Source: Otatea glauca
Lineage: Eukaryota; Streptophyta; Magnoliopsida; Poales; Poaceae
Assembly: GCA_036346275.1 (NCBI GenBank)
Contig: CM070717.1
Location: 9,483,178 to 9,547,177, forward strand
Direction of reading: 5' to 3'
Length of the DNA: 64,000 bases
The position numbers were made by a program, and so were the translations under genes. Below the pieces are notes generated by a model. That model did no database searches and had not been told where the DNA came from. It saw only the letters and a program-made list of their open reading frames with translations. Below are positions 11,640-22,786 of the stretch, one piece after another (the stretch's first letter is position 1; each line of letters opens with the position of its first letter).

Positions 11640-12105
11640 ACCGATTATGGTATTTGGTACTCTTCGTCTTCTTGTCTATCTCTTAGAGCCTTTTCCGATG
11701 CCGACTTTGTTTGGTTGTAGGATAGATAGGAAGAGCACTTCGGCACTTGCCAATTCATTGGCACTTCTCTTGTTTCTTGGTCATCTAGGAAGCGATCCGG
11801 AGTTGCCTGATCCACCGAGGCCGAGTATGTTGCTGCAGCCGATTGTTGAGCAGTGCTCTGGATGAGATCGACCTTACGGACTATGGGTTAGAGATAGAGA
11901 GTGTGCCACTTTTCTCGTGACAACACTTCAGCTATTTGCATTGCTAAAAACCCAAGGCAACATTCGGACCAAGCACATTGATATTAGATATCACTTCCTT
12001 AGAGACCATGTGGAGAAGGGAGATATCGCGCTTCATTCAGAGAGAGTGACCTTGCTAGCCGATATCTTCACCAAGCCTTTGGATAGCTCCCATTTGTTGC
12101 CTTGA
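11640..12105 (+). pseudogene. Copia RNase H
   Basis: The last pol domain ends in an open stretch with TKHIDIRYHFLRDHVEKGDI and the terminal ADIFTKPLDSSHL, the conserved C-terminus of copia RNase H; the stop is at 12105. The upstream half (11640-11900) is frameshifted, with an AEYVAAADC-type segment near 11825. It would remove RNA from the RNA-DNA hybrid. Confidence 0.88.
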
Positions 12106-13961
12106 GGAGTGAGCTTGAAGTCGTGAGCCCTTACTACTTTCGTGAGGGGAGCTGGTTTGTATATTATGTATTATATGTTTTCTTCCAGCTTTTCTTTTCT
12201 TTTCTTTGTGTTTCTTTTGGGTGACTTTGGGCTTATTTTCTTGAGTTGAGTTCACTCACTTAGACACGGCATGCCTATCATGAACCTCTTATCTTGTGCT
12301 TTAGGTTGCTATCATGCGTGATTAGTGTTCTCTCTTCCTCTAGGTTGAGTTCCCTCACAGCCTTATAAGTCTAGCGGTATTGGGCCTCTGGGTAGACAGG
12401 TCCTGTGCAATCCTTAGTTGGGATCTAGAGTCGACTTCCTATGTCACCATGGGAAGATAAGAGCGAGTCCGAGCCGTAGTGAGTCTCTTCTATCTTATCT
12501 ATGCTCAATAGCCATCCAGCTTTTGCGTTTTCGACTTCTTCTCCTCATTCTGTTTTTTCTCGTTATTATTGAGTTCATTCGGTTTTTCTTTATGCCTAAT
12601 CTTGATAATAACTCAACTTTAACCAGATTTGAGCTTAAAATTGATTCATTTGTTGAGGGGAGTTTGGGAATCTGCTCATGCATTGCATATAGACTGCATT
12701 TCTGCTTAATGAGCTTTGTCTATTATGCAATTGATTTCATCTTCATGCTATACACCATGCTACATCATTTGAAGAAAATCACTAGCTTAGGTATGTCCAA
12801 GTTCATTTAACTTGCTAAGCTTAAAAATGAAATAAGCCTTAAATGGAAAACTTGATGAAACTTGTTGCTTTTACTTGCTAGGTTTCTTCTCTAGAGGTTT
12901 GTGCCATAATTTGAGAAATTTAGGAGTTTCTCTAGAGTCCCTATAGCAACTTGGGTGAAACTAGTTTGATCCATGCAGAGTCCTTCAATTGCTCATGAAT
13001 CGTTGTGCTAAAAATGAAAATTAAACAAAATTGACTCTTCTTGTGCACATACGACTCAACACCTTGTATTCACAAGACCGCTTCCCATTGCACTTGGGAT
13101 GAACTTGGAATACATCGTGTTTGACCTAGACCATCCTCTAAAGAGCTCATCTTGAGATGGTCGCATACGGCTTGAGTCAATTGGTTGTCAAAAGAAAATT
13201 CAAATAAATTAAAAACAAAGACATATGTGGGTAAAGAATGCAAATAATATCAAACATTTGCACCCCGCTATATCTTGTATGATGATAAATCAAAATTTGC
13301 ATTAAGTGATAAATGAGCCCAAGGACCTTGTATGCTCTTCTAGATTCCCCAACGTGTTGAGTAGGTTGAACTCTAGGTTTTCCTTTTGATCCTTAGAGTG
13401 GCTATTCTTCTATTTTTGAAACTAAAGCTAAGTGTTGCACTTGTCAAATCTTGCTAAAAATGAAATATTCAAAACTAAGCTCAGATTTGCACTTAGACAT
13501 GTCTTAGTTTAGTCATCTTCTCAAATTGACAAGCTTGGTGTAATATCCTTCCATTTTGATCAATTGATAATCTTCAAAGCTCTTTCGATTGCATTTCATG
13601 CATACATAAAAAAATTGATGCCTATATTGCCAAAAGGGGAGAAAACGTAGAAAAGGCATCACTAAAAGATAAAATGTGAATGCTTATTTGGTTATTATGA
13701 TCTTTGTAAAATTATGCTACTACTTTGGATCATAATCTCATAATCACATTTGACATGTTTAGTTGGATTTTAGAGTTTTTGTTGAAAACTTGCTCTTTCT
13801 TAAATTTAACTCTAAAATCTAAATTCTTCTTTATCAAATTGGTCATGGTACTAATTTCTATCTTTGGACCAAGTTTGACTTTGCAACTAAAAATTGTTTT
13901 CTTCTTCATTTTCTTAAAACTCAAATTTATGCCTTTTGTGTGGTTTGTCAATATACTCATC
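12106..13961 (+). other. Copia region between RNase H and 3' LTR, no supported gene
   Basis: About 1.86 kb of AT-rich sequence. It has a CT-rich tract near 12180-12225, a possible 130-codon ORF at 12418-12810 without recognised similarity, and a purine tract aaaaggggagaaaa near 13633 that could be a second polypurine tract. SIRE-type elements sometimes carry an env-like ORF here, but I see no convincing one. Confidence 0.5.
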
Positions 13962-13972
13962 AAGGGGGAGAT
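13962..13972 (+). other. Copia polypurine tract
   Basis: aagggggagat directly precedes the 3' LTR and would prime plus-strand synthesis. Confidence 0.85.
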
Positions 13973-15597
13973 TGAAGGACCATGTGGAGGTCCACCCATG
14001 TTTGTGATGAGTATTTGACTTTATTTGAGCAAGGTGTGCTCAAGTTTGAGTTTGATTTGGATTGATTTTCAAAATAAAGCAATTTGAGTTGTTTCTCGCC
14101 AGAGTGGCATCTCGGTCGATGGACGTGTAGTGATGAGTTGCATGGTTTATTGCACATCTTTGTGGGCATTGCTATGTGAGGAGTTTCCTTGTTTTTGATG
14201 GTTGCGGGACGACGGTGCTAGGTCATGGTGAGGCGAAGGATGACCGGACTAGGCGAGAGCGTCGGAGGTCCGAGACGGTTGGGAGATCGCGGAAGATGAT
14301 CGGAGACGGAGTCCGGCAAGTCAAGAAGACAAGGAAAGGAGATGATGCTAGCTAGATGCCGCGTGGATCAATGAGGGCCGTCGGATTGAGGTCTAGTTGA
14401 TAGGTTAGCGGGTCTAGGTAGTATGCTTTGAAATCCGTGCAAGAAAACCGGTATGTGTGTGGGTTTGGGTTAGCCCTTGCATGGCTGTGTGTGTGGGTTA
14501 ATCCTAGCCCTTAGATGAGTGCTCTAGGGTTGAGGGACTCATCCAAGGGTGGTAGGTGGCCCAAGAGTAGTATAAATAGGGGTGGAGGGTAGCCTCCTTC
14601 CCTGGAAGGTGTTGAGGTTTTGATGCTCATTTGAGCTTTGCCCACATGAATGTGAGGCTTTGTAACCTCCTTCCAGAAATGAAAGTTTTATTCATCCACC
14701 TCTGAATTTATTTTGCGATTTACATTATGTCTTTACTTTACATAATTTAAATTCAGCATTTACTTTCCCGCAATTACATTCCCGCAATTTACTTTCAAGT
14801 AATTTGATTTGCTCTCCTCCTTCTAAATGCTGCTGTTCTTGGATGTTTTGAGTATGTTCATATGGTTTTACATCTCTTTTGCACTCTTGGATTGAGTAGA
14901 GAACATCTTTTCTTTCAAGTTCCAACTTTGTTCTGAACTTGTTCTTCGCGCAGCAGTCAGTGTATGATTTTTGTAAAAATCTAGAAAAATCCTTTTTGAG
15001 TGATTCTTGTTGGAGGAGGTGCGAGACTCTGATATCCGCTTGCAGAAAAATTTTGGAGTTCACTTGTTGTACCGTTTGGGCGCCATGAGGTGAAAACCGA
15101 GCCCCAAACGTTCTGCTCGAAGTTCTTGACCAGACTGTGTTCTTCGATTTTTCGTGTTTTTTCTGTAAGGATTTTTGAGGAGAAATTTGGTGGAGTTCTT
15201 TAAGACTCTGATTCTCATAGGGAGAAAAAGTCTCAAAATTTTGTGAGCTACAGCAACCCACCAACCTCCTGTGCAAATTGAGGACAAGTTCTGGGAATTC
15301 TGCTTTGCTTTTCTGAAAGTGACTTTGTGATTTGAATTGATGTCCTTTCTAAAAGCAAGAGTTTGAATTGATTCCTCTTTATCTTGGACACTAGACAACC
15401 AGGATTGTGACTCAAAAATCCCCACATATTTTATGGTACTTATCCATGCAAGCTTGGGGTACACATAGTTGTTTAGTTTTTCGGGTTTCTCACAATTCCT
15501 TTTGAGCGATCTTGTCGAGGTTTTTGTTGGAGTATTTTAGGGGGAATTTTTATTTGCGACCATTCACCCCCCCTCTGTTCGCCATTTCGGTCCTTCA
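13973..15597 (+). repeat. Copia 3' LTR
   Basis: Near-identical to the 5' LTR, 1625 bp, with the same terminal inverted repeat and a TATA box at 14571-14578. Differences are concentrated at CAG/CTG positions, for example attctgcagg at 4761 versus atctcggtcg at 14109. Confidence 0.95.
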
Positions 15598-15602
15598 CAG
15601 TG
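15598..15602. repeat. Target-site duplication cagtg (right copy)
   Basis: Identical to 4620-4624. The solo LTR sequence resumes after it. Confidence 0.9.
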
Positions 15603-17647
15603 TCAATGAAGCGTACCGCTTGGCTAAGCATACCTACTTCGTTCTAACCATTTCCCGTTGGTGACTAGTATTGACCAATTTAATAGTTCCCATCTTAGGG
15701 TGACAATGAATTTATGGCGTACAAATACCAGGAACAAGGAATCGATAACAAGTGGTGATTTAACAAAACCCAAATTATTTTAAAGCTTTTATAATTTAAT
15801 TAGCATGCATAATTTAAATCAACATAATATTTAAAAACATTAGAGCAAGATGGTCAAAGCATAACTTGCCTTCGTAAAGCAGCGAGTCTTGGTCTAAGCC
15901 TTGGTCCGAGCTTGATCCTTGAAACTGCGTCCTCACACACAGCTCGACGCTCACGCTGCAATGAGATAAGAACCAAATGAATACGCAAAACAACGCATTA
16001 CAAACACACATTCGAAACTCCGCAAATCAAACTAATTCATAACATTATTAAAACTTCCAGATAATTAATTTAGCATTTTCTAAGGTTTATAAAATTTATT
16101 TTGACATTTTTGGACGTATAGTTTAGGATCTACAAAAATCGTAGGTTTGGACATTCCGTGAATATTTTTACACAGACAAATTTATTTGAAAAATTTCAGT
16201 AAAATTAACATAGCTAGGTGTTGATTTTTGCTCATTTACAAAATTTGTCTCATGTAGATTGGAGCTAAAACGAATTTGTAGCAAAAAGACAAATTTCGCG
16301 ATTTGTGGACGCATTCATGTACAAATAACAAACGGCTAGAAGCATGCAAGGTACTATTCATCATATATAAGAGTATACTTCATGCGTTTCTACTGGCTAT
16401 CTTTGCTACGAGAGAGACAGCAGAAATACAAGGTTGATCTCTGGCTTGATGATCCATGAGCACGCGGGACCGCGAATGTGGCGACAAAGAAGAACGACGA
16501 CGGCAAGAAGCGGTGCCAAGACGTGATCGTAGTTGCTCGCTTAGCAGCAAATGACAATAGGAAATCGAGTCAACGCCTAAAAAATACGTATACATACTAA
16601 CATATATATGTAAACACAAGACAAATCCTAACATATACTTACATATATACATCGTACATTCCTATTATATCCATGTATACAAGACTATGTACTAGAACAT
16701 GTATAAGCGTTCATGATTCGACCTAAAATATATACATATACAAGCCTAACATATATATCCAAACGACTTATCGCAAACATACACACATATACATGCACAA
16801 ATACACACAAAGCGGAATCATCCGACGGCAAAGTTAAAGCACGCGCAAGGGAGAAGAGAGTACACCGATCGGCGCGACAGCAAACGTGCAGATCGTCGGT
16901 GTAGGAAGAGGCGAGATCGAGACAATCAGCCGCAACAATAGCAGATCGATGAGCGTGAAAGGAGACAACCAAGCGGAGTTCGGCCAGCAGCGCCCAAGCC
17001 GGAGAAAATGGCGGGGAGACGTGGAGGGTGAAGAGGAACACAAACCAAAACGTTGGGGAGGAAAAAACAGCGGTGTAAAGGAAAGATTAAGAGGTGATTA
17101 GGAGTAGTGGCGAAAAGGAAAGGAAAAGGCGTAAGAAACGGTGGGAGGAGCAAATCATGCGTATAGATTGAATGACTCATTACGTGCTGTCGGTTGAATT
17201 TCCGAATTTGAATAAAGTCTTTGGGTCAAACACGATTGAGATAAATTAGCAAAAGGCTTCTAAAAATCTTGGAAAAAATCTCTAAATTACTAGGGAATAT
17301 TTGAACCCTAGCGAAGTTGGTTTCGTATTTTTTTGATATATAGATTTTCTACAAAAATTCTTTTAGTGAAACAGACACTTGTGCAGATGTTTATAAAATC
17401 AACAACTTAATTTATATATCAAGTTTTTGAAAATATTCATAGGAACATTCTTGTTTTTCCATGTCGTTATTTTAAACTAAATTTTTAAATTTTATGCGCA
17501 CGTGACACACACAATCTTTATGTTATAAGATTAACTCAAAACGGCTTAAGTTCGAATTAACTTCAAAAATTCCAAATACATTCCCGAAAAATTCTAATAA
17601 TTTCAGAATGCCATAAATATATTAAAAGTAAATTTTGGGACGTTACA

Positions 17648-17652
17648 TAGGT
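17648..17652. repeat. Target-site duplication taggt (right copy)
   Basis: Matches 3352-3356 across the solo LTR. Confidence 0.85.
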
Positions 17653-17794
17653 GCTGTCCCGGGCAAAAGATCGATGACAAACTCCATGCCCCGGTACGGT
17701 AGCATACCCAGTAACTGCTCAGCAAAGACATCGGGGTATTCACATACAACGAGCACTTGACGTATCTCCGGAATTGAGAGAGAGCGGAGGGATG
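17653..17794 (-). pseudogene. pol: Shell gypsy pol fragment: protease-RT linker
   Basis: The minus strand reads SLRSLSIPEIRQVLVVCEYP, then DVFAEQLLGMLPYRGMEFVI and DLLPGTAP. This is the conserved segment just before the gypsy RT. It is open across the whole fragment. Its right edge meets the CACTA terminus at 17795, and the same frame is found again at 46844 with QQQ immediately upstream. Its left edge meets the solo LTR. It therefore links the shell's gag-protease piece to its RT piece. Confidence 0.9.
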
Positions 17795-18060
17795 CACTAC
17801 TACAAAAGGGGTTATATTAGACACGTCATCACAGACGATTTTTTATAAAAACCATTTGGAATGAGTCTTGGGCACATCACAGACGGCTTTATCCAAAAAT
17901 CGTCTGTGATGAGGGGGAGAACATCACAGACGGTTTTTGCTAAAACCGTTTGTGATGTGTGACACATCACAGACGGTTTTAGCTAAAAACCATCTGTGAA
18001 GACAGGGAGAAGATCTCAGATGGTTTTTGTCTAAAACCGTCTGTGATGACCATTTCTAAG
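17795..18060 (+). repeat. CACTA left terminus and subterminal repeats
   Basis: After the terminal CACTACTACAAAA come at least four hairpin-like units in which acagacggtttt is mirrored by aaaaccgtctgtgat. Such subterminal arrays bind the element's own accessory protein in known CACTA elements. Confidence 0.85.
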
Positions 18061-18150
18061 TAAATAAGAAAAGAGAGCCTCGACCTCTTCTGTATTTTTA
18101 GGGTTTCTCGAGCTATTTTTGAGGTGGCATTGATTGAGAGGTGATCTAGT

Positions 18151-18455
18151 CACTACAAGAAACAGAGAAAAATTCGTGGGTTTTTAAATTCGTGGGCCAA
18201 AAAAAAACCCACGAATTTATTTATTTAAATTAAATCGGCTTGTATAAAACCCGTTTTAATTAAATTCGTGTGGCTAAAATGAAACCCACGAATTTATTTA
18301 TTTAAATTCGTGGGCTCAAATAACACCCACGATTTAATCATTTAAATTGCAATGGTTACCCATGAATTTAAACATTTAAATTCGTGGACCAAAATTACCC
18401 ACAATTTAAACATTTAAATTCGTGAGCCACGGCCATCCCCACGAATTTAACAAAA
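18151..18455 (+). mobile_element. Left end of a second, nested CACTA element
   Basis: CACTACAAGAAA at 18151 is a standard CACTA terminus. It is followed by an array of aaattcgtggg and its complement cccacgaattt, about a dozen copies in 280 bp, unlike the outer element's repeats. I found no matching TTTCTTGTAGTG right end, so it may be a truncated element. Confidence 0.7.
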
Positions 18456-18910
18456 AAACCCCACGCCCTGACCCGGCAAGCGCCCTAGCCGTGACGCCTC
18501 CGCGCGCCTCACCCCCGCCCCGCCCGCCTTCGCGCCCGCCCCGCCCGCCCGCCCGCCGCCCGCGCCCGTCAGCCGTCGCCCGCCGCCGCCCCTGGCGCCC
18601 GTCGTCGTCCGCCCGCCGCTCGCCGCCCGCTTCGCGCCCGCCCGCCCGCGCGCTGCGCCCCACTCGGCGCCGAGCCACCGCCCGGCCGCCCTCCGCGGAG
18701 TCTGTTGCGCTTCGGCCCCGAGACCCGCCTTGGCGGCGGCCCGCCGCCGCCCCGCCCGTCGGCCACTGCGCTTGCCCGCCCCGCCTCACCTGCGCCGCCC
18801 GCCCGCCCGCGGCCCGGCCGCCCCTCCAGGTCGCAGCCCCACTCGATCGCCCGAGACGCCCGCCTTGCCGGGCGGCGCCCCGCCCCCCCGCCCACTTTGC
18901 CGCGCGCCAC
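18456..18910. other. Very GC-rich, CpG-rich tract inside CACTA
   Basis: About 450 bp dominated by cccgcc and cgcc runs. Long ORFs on both strands are rich in Pro, Arg and Ala, as expected from composition, and have no recognised domain. Many CACTA elements have such a tract after the left terminus. Non-coding is most likely. Confidence 0.6.
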
Positions 18911-19712
18911 GGTGGTTCAGATATTCCATGTTTGTTGCTTCAAAATGACTCGATTGAAGGCCTCTTTGCTAGCAGCTCTGCTCCATCATTTTGCTTCTCG
19001 ATGATGCGTAATCGATCTTTGAATCCTTTGAGCATGATCAACCACGAATCGGAAGCCATTGCCTCAAACGTAAGGGGCTACTGCCTATGCTTTCATATGC
19101 TATTTTTACGTAACATCTTTATGATTACTACCCTTTGAGAAAATGGGACCTGCTAATTTGATTGTTCGTCATGTTCTTCTTTAATTGATGCCTTCTCTTT
19201 TAACCACAATGCGAATAGTTGAAATCAAAGAACAAGGTTCATCAATTCTCATTCATTTGGTGACCCTACGATTTGGATCGATTAAAAGCGCATGATCTAC
19301 ACCCCGCATCTTGGTTAGTAAAGCAGTTCTTTCAAGTGCCTCTTCATTGAACCTAGTGGACAACGCAAGATATAACCCTACCATTTATGTTTCTCCTTGT
19401 TGCTAGGTACTCGGTTGCTTGGTATCCCATTTATCGAATTCCGTAAAATAGCAGGACTAGTATTCCTCCTCTGCGTGCATGTTTCTTGACATATCATTCG
19501 CTAAGTCATCTTGTTATGAGACATGAAAGTCCAGATCAATTGGGAAACAGCTCCTTATGTGTAGTCCCTGCACTTGGTATGCGTAGATACAATGGGAAGG
19601 TGAGTACTATTGACTGCCTTTTTCTTCTTTTACCTTTTTAAGAAAAAAGGCGATCAGTTAACATTAGTCAAAAGCAGCAGAATGTGATTATGTGCATGTA
19701 AAATGTGACTTA
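18911..19712 (+). other. CACTA interior without recognised gene
   Basis: Unique-looking AT-balanced sequence. I see no domain and no convincing ORF. It could be intron or leader of the CACTA gene that resumes at 41409. Confidence 0.4.
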
Positions 19713-19795
19713 GGCCTTGTTTGGGTAATTGAAAAAAATTCCAACCATGAAATCCAAGATATAATCTTTGTAGGTGGTCTTGGTAGTTGGTAGTA
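19713..19795 (+). repeat. Possible truncated MITE-like fragment
   Basis: It begins taggccttgtttgggtaatt, resembling termini of small grass DNA transposons, and stops abruptly at 19796 where the gypsy leader begins. The other end is missing. Confidence 0.25.
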
Positions 19796-20871
19796 GCAAC
19801 ACATACTGCACACTCAGCAATACTAAGAAGCAAACTAAACACGAAACCTTAACGTCAACTAGAAAGGTAAAGACTAACTTAAAGACGCGACTCACACTCG
19901 AGTCTCAACACATCTCCAAGGCTGACACTCACTCATCCAGCCACCCTGGCTGAGGCTGATCCGGCGCATACACCAGCGGATGAGCGGGCATAGGAGCGAA
20001 CCTATCCTGATGACCTACTACTGGGTCCTCTACAACCACGGGGTCTGCACTCCCCTCTGGCTCCCACTCTCGCTCCTCTGGATCCTCCTCGGACTCCTCT
20101 GCTGGCTCCTGAACTTCTCGAGTCACGCGCGCCCGGCTCGTCCTCGACCGCCTCTAGGGCCTCCCGGCTCGGTGATCATCCCGATGGTGAAGCACGGGTT
20201 ACCTCAAGCTCTGCTCTGCGCCACTGAGTGCCTCGTACGATCTCCGGCTCTGAGTAGTCTCTCTCATATGATCCTCTGGGCAGGCGAACTCTGCAAGGTG
20301 TACCGCAGTGGCACACTCGTTCTCCACGATCCGTCGGCGTCGGCATGCTTGAACGTCTGGGTGAAGGCGGAACACTGAGTCGTGAAGCTCGTCGGCGTAG
20401 TCGCGGCAGACACGGCGAAGAGCAAGTCGGGCAACCTCCTGAATTGCAACCTCGTACGAGAATCTTCTGGCAGAGATGTTGATTGGCCTGCTAGCTTCCT
20501 CGTTCTCCCGAGCGTAGATAATCAGCTTGCAAATAAATCCCCGGTGTACACCATTAACTGACCAGCTGCCTCCTCGGTAAAGCGCACGATAAAAGCCCCC
20601 AAGCGTCTGAAGTACCCTCCACAGCTCCATGGCGTAGCCGCCAGCTGACTCCTCGAAGGTCGGAACAATCGGCATCTGCTCCACAAGAACTTTGAATAAG
20701 AGCTCCACCCAAAACGGCCAGTAAAACGGTAAATTCAGCAAAGGCGAGAAGTAGACAATGAGATGAGTCGAGAGTGTTTTATTAGTCAAGTTTAGATTTT
20801 CTTTTAGAAAATAGTTTGGACACACACAAGACACCTCCATACTATCTAGGGCCAAGACCTACAGTCAGTAT
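19796..20871 (-). repeat. Truncated leader of a third array unit
   Basis: It is homologous to 28534-29595 and to the matching leader stretch left of 38311. Homology begins at gcaacacatactgc (19796), just before where gag would start in the complete units. Confidence 0.85.
19929..20855 (-). pseudogene. Leader ORF upstream of gag, leftmost unit
   Basis: This extra ORF starts just downstream of the primer site and runs in the sense direction. The first 218 codons (20855-20199) are open: a hydrophobic stretch (about residues 30-60), then VEQMPIVPTFEESAGGYAME, RGFICKLIIYARENEEASRP and a helical YEVAIQEVARLALRRVCRDY segment. The frame then shifts, and the end (20126-19929) reads an acidic EPAEESEEDPEEREWEPEG followed by a short Pro-rich tail. 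I do not recognise the family. The same ORF lies at the same place in both other units, so it is probably part of the element. This copy keeps the longest open N-terminal part. Confidence 0.6.
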
Positions 20872-20883
20872 GCTCTGATACCA
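20872..20883 (-). other. Primer-binding site, leftmost unit
   Basis: The minus strand reads TGGTATCAGAGC, 4 nt after the LTR end, matching initiator methionine tRNA. It is the only undamaged copy in the array. The other two read with CG in place of CTG. Confidence 0.9.
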
Positions 20884-21255
20884 CCTCTGTAAGGACCCGA
20901 ATCCACTGATTCGAACCCACTGTGTTTACCGCACTATTCCCAGGATCAACGCTAGTGCACACAGCTCAACATTGGTACATATCACATCATACTCAACGAT
21001 AATAGAATAATAGTTCATTCATTGATATAACTAAAGGTATGATCTTATGACCAACTTACATTATTAAGCCACGCAGGGCAAGACTGAAAATATAACTAAT
21101 GATTAAGCAGCGGAAAATAGAAAACGTAGATAGCTCATCAGTTCACCACAGAACCGCGACAAGGCTCGGACCCTAATGACTCGTGTCTTCTGGACTTCAT
21201 CTTCCAACACAGTGTAGATTCCTCAAGCTGTTGATTATTGTTGTTTGGCAAGGGT

Positions 21256-21272
21256 GAGTACTTAAAGCACTC
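21256..21272 (-). other. LTR hairpin, LTR A
   Basis: In transcript orientation it reads GAGTGC-tttaa-GTACTC. The one base that differs from the 1838 copy turns an A-U pair into a G-U wobble, so the stem is kept. Confidence 0.5.
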
Positions 21273-21510
21273 AACAAGTTGTGCATGAATGCAATTCTAT
21301 GTATCTATTCCAATGGATAGGCTATCATGGCTATTTTGCAATAAGCGACATTTATGAACAAATCTGATAAATAGATTGTAAAGAATGTAAAACAAATAAC
21401 AATAGTAAATAAATTCAGGATTTCTCAAGTAAACCAAGTTTCCAATCCTAAGTCAAATTCCATCTTCCATATGGCATTCCGCCATCCCAACCATGTTGTC
21501 CAATTAATTA

Positions 21511-21608
21511 AGCTAACCCTTAGCGTAATTCCGAGCATTGCTCAATACATGAGCACGGCTATCAGAATAGTTTCACACTCTGCAGAGGTTATGCACTTTA
21601 CCCACGTG
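21511..21608 (-). other. Conserved LTR block, LTR A
   Basis: It matches the reverse complement of 1481-1578 with CTCTGCAGAG intact (21578-21587). Confidence 0.5.
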
Positions 21609-22733
21609 ATACAACCAAACACCACCAAGGCGAGTGATTATAACAAAGCCTTTACAATGCTCGGCTTAACCCGATACTATCCGCTAAGGTTTCAACTTTG
21701 GTGGGATGGTTACCACATCCGGGGCCCCCTCTTGCGCCATGTGAATTACTCCATAACTCGGGAACTCACACCGACCACGATAGTACCAAAATTAAGACAT
21801 TGCAAATTACTCAGCTAGGCTGGCCCATACCAGACATGTGGTTGCATGATAGACTCAGGTCAAAGGCTTGCAAGGTTAAGTCCTTAGTGTGATCGAGGCA
21901 AGACATCCACATACCCTCTGCCCATCGGGCCCACCTTGGCCTCCTCGCCCCTTGCCACTTGCCTCAATCTAAGTTATGATCACCCAGTTGATTACCAAGC
22001 ACCACGTGCCATCAACAATTCAACATCGTTGCGTGACATGACTCGCCACAACAACTCAATCTCATCGTGTGATCCCACATGACACACAAGTTCATAACAC
22101 TGTTCCATATTCCATTAATCAAGATTAATTATCAATGATTACGACACATGTGATGACGTGGCACGGCTAAGCAACTAATACGGTCTAAACCTCCAACGTT
22201 GATCGTAATTACTAATCAACTATATTAAACCAATCTAGGGTGACAATGGATCATGGCATACAATGACAAGGTAGGGTATAGATCAATCTGGTATATTAAC
22301 TAAGCCCAATCTAGTTTGAAACAATTGTATATTTGAAACATATATAATAGGGTAAAACAAATATAGCAATTTTATAAACATGGGTTCAACATGATCAAAG
22401 CACAACTTGCCTTGGAATAGGTCCTGATCTTGATCTGAAGATTGCTCTTGATTTGCTGGATCTTCCTCCGAAGCGTCGCACAATTCAACGTCTACGCGTA
22501 CCGAAGGAGAAAAGCAAATAAATACCAAAACAGAGAGCAATTGAACTCCAAAAATCAAATAAAATTCACCATTAAATAGATCTCAATTTTAGAAATTTTT
22601 AGAAACTGGAATCACTCAAATCCGAGTTACGATGCAAAAGATATAGCCTTTTGAAGTTTGAAATAAATACTGAAATTGCAAAATCAGAAAATCAGATTTA
22701 ACAGATTTATTTTTATTCTGAAAAACCGATTTA

Positions 22734-22786
22734 TGACGTCAGCGTGACGTCAGCCCTGGACCGAACGAATCAAAGGCTGCCACGTG
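22734..22786 (-). promoter_or_regulatory. Paired TGACGTCA sites and G-box, LTR A
   Basis: Perfect TGACGTCA palindromes at 22734-22741 and 22745-22752 are 11 bp apart, about one helical turn. CACGTG follows at 22781-22786. Confidence 0.5.

Larger units (their letters stand above)
4625..15597 (+). mobile_element. Full-length Ty1/copia retrotransposon (SIRE/Maximus-like)
   Basis: The element has two LTRs (4625-6253 and 13973-15597), a methionine-tRNA-type primer site, gag-protease-integrase-RT-RNase H in copia order, a polypurine tract and a 5 bp target duplication, cagtg. A gag with a long acidic, coiled-coil C-terminus and a 1.9 kb stretch between RNase H and the 3' LTR fit the SIRE/Maximus lineage (inference). 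Every domain is recognisable but frameshifted many times. The two LTRs are nearly identical, which suggests a young insertion, and many LTR differences are of the CAG/CTG-to-CG type. It is inserted in the solo LTR. Confidence 0.95.
3357..17647 (-). mobile_element. Solo LTR of a chromovirus-like gypsy element, split by a copia insertion
   Basis: The LTR begins tgtcacacccgg at 3357 and ends gggacgttaca at 17647. It is flanked by the 5 bp duplication taggt and has no internal retroelement region, so it is a solo LTR. The copia element and its extra target copy occupy 4625-15602. Without them the LTR is about 3.3 kb. On the minus strand it has the same module order as the tandem LTRs: a GC-rich part (16800-17120 here), a ggtcaaagcataacttgcc segment near 15850, the conserved block (3971-4067) and the hairpin (3715-3730). 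It is diverged from them, so it is a related but separate family. Short ORFs in 15600-17200 are not supported as genes. Confidence 0.88.

Noticed and set aside
12418..12810. 130-codon hydrophobic ORF as an env-like gene of the copia element
   Set aside because: No signal, domain or similarity. It is short and AT-rich, so hydrophobicity is expected by composition.
16380..17180. Several ORFs of 60-120 codons
   Set aside because: They lie inside the solo LTR. They contain cysteine- and leucine-rich low-complexity sequence with no family similarity.
18171..18450. Regular short repeats that could suggest a CRISPR-like array
   Set aside because: The motif occurs in both orientations with irregular spacing right after a CACTA terminus: subterminal transposon repeats in a plant genome.
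18422..19138. 238-codon Pro/Arg/Ala-rich ORF on plus strand, with a mirror ORF on minus
   Set aside because: Produced by an extremely GC-rich tract without stops. No domain, and ORFs occur on both strands.
20600..20855. Hydrophobic start of the leader ORF as a signal peptide or membrane anchor
   Set aside because: The stretch overlaps leader RNA sequence near the primer site, and the true start could be further in. Evidence is too weak.
21471..21892. 115-codon plus-strand ORF repeated in LTRs B and C
   Set aside because: It is antisense to the LTR transcript and overlaps the conserved non-coding block. Its repeat in three LTRs follows from LTR identity.
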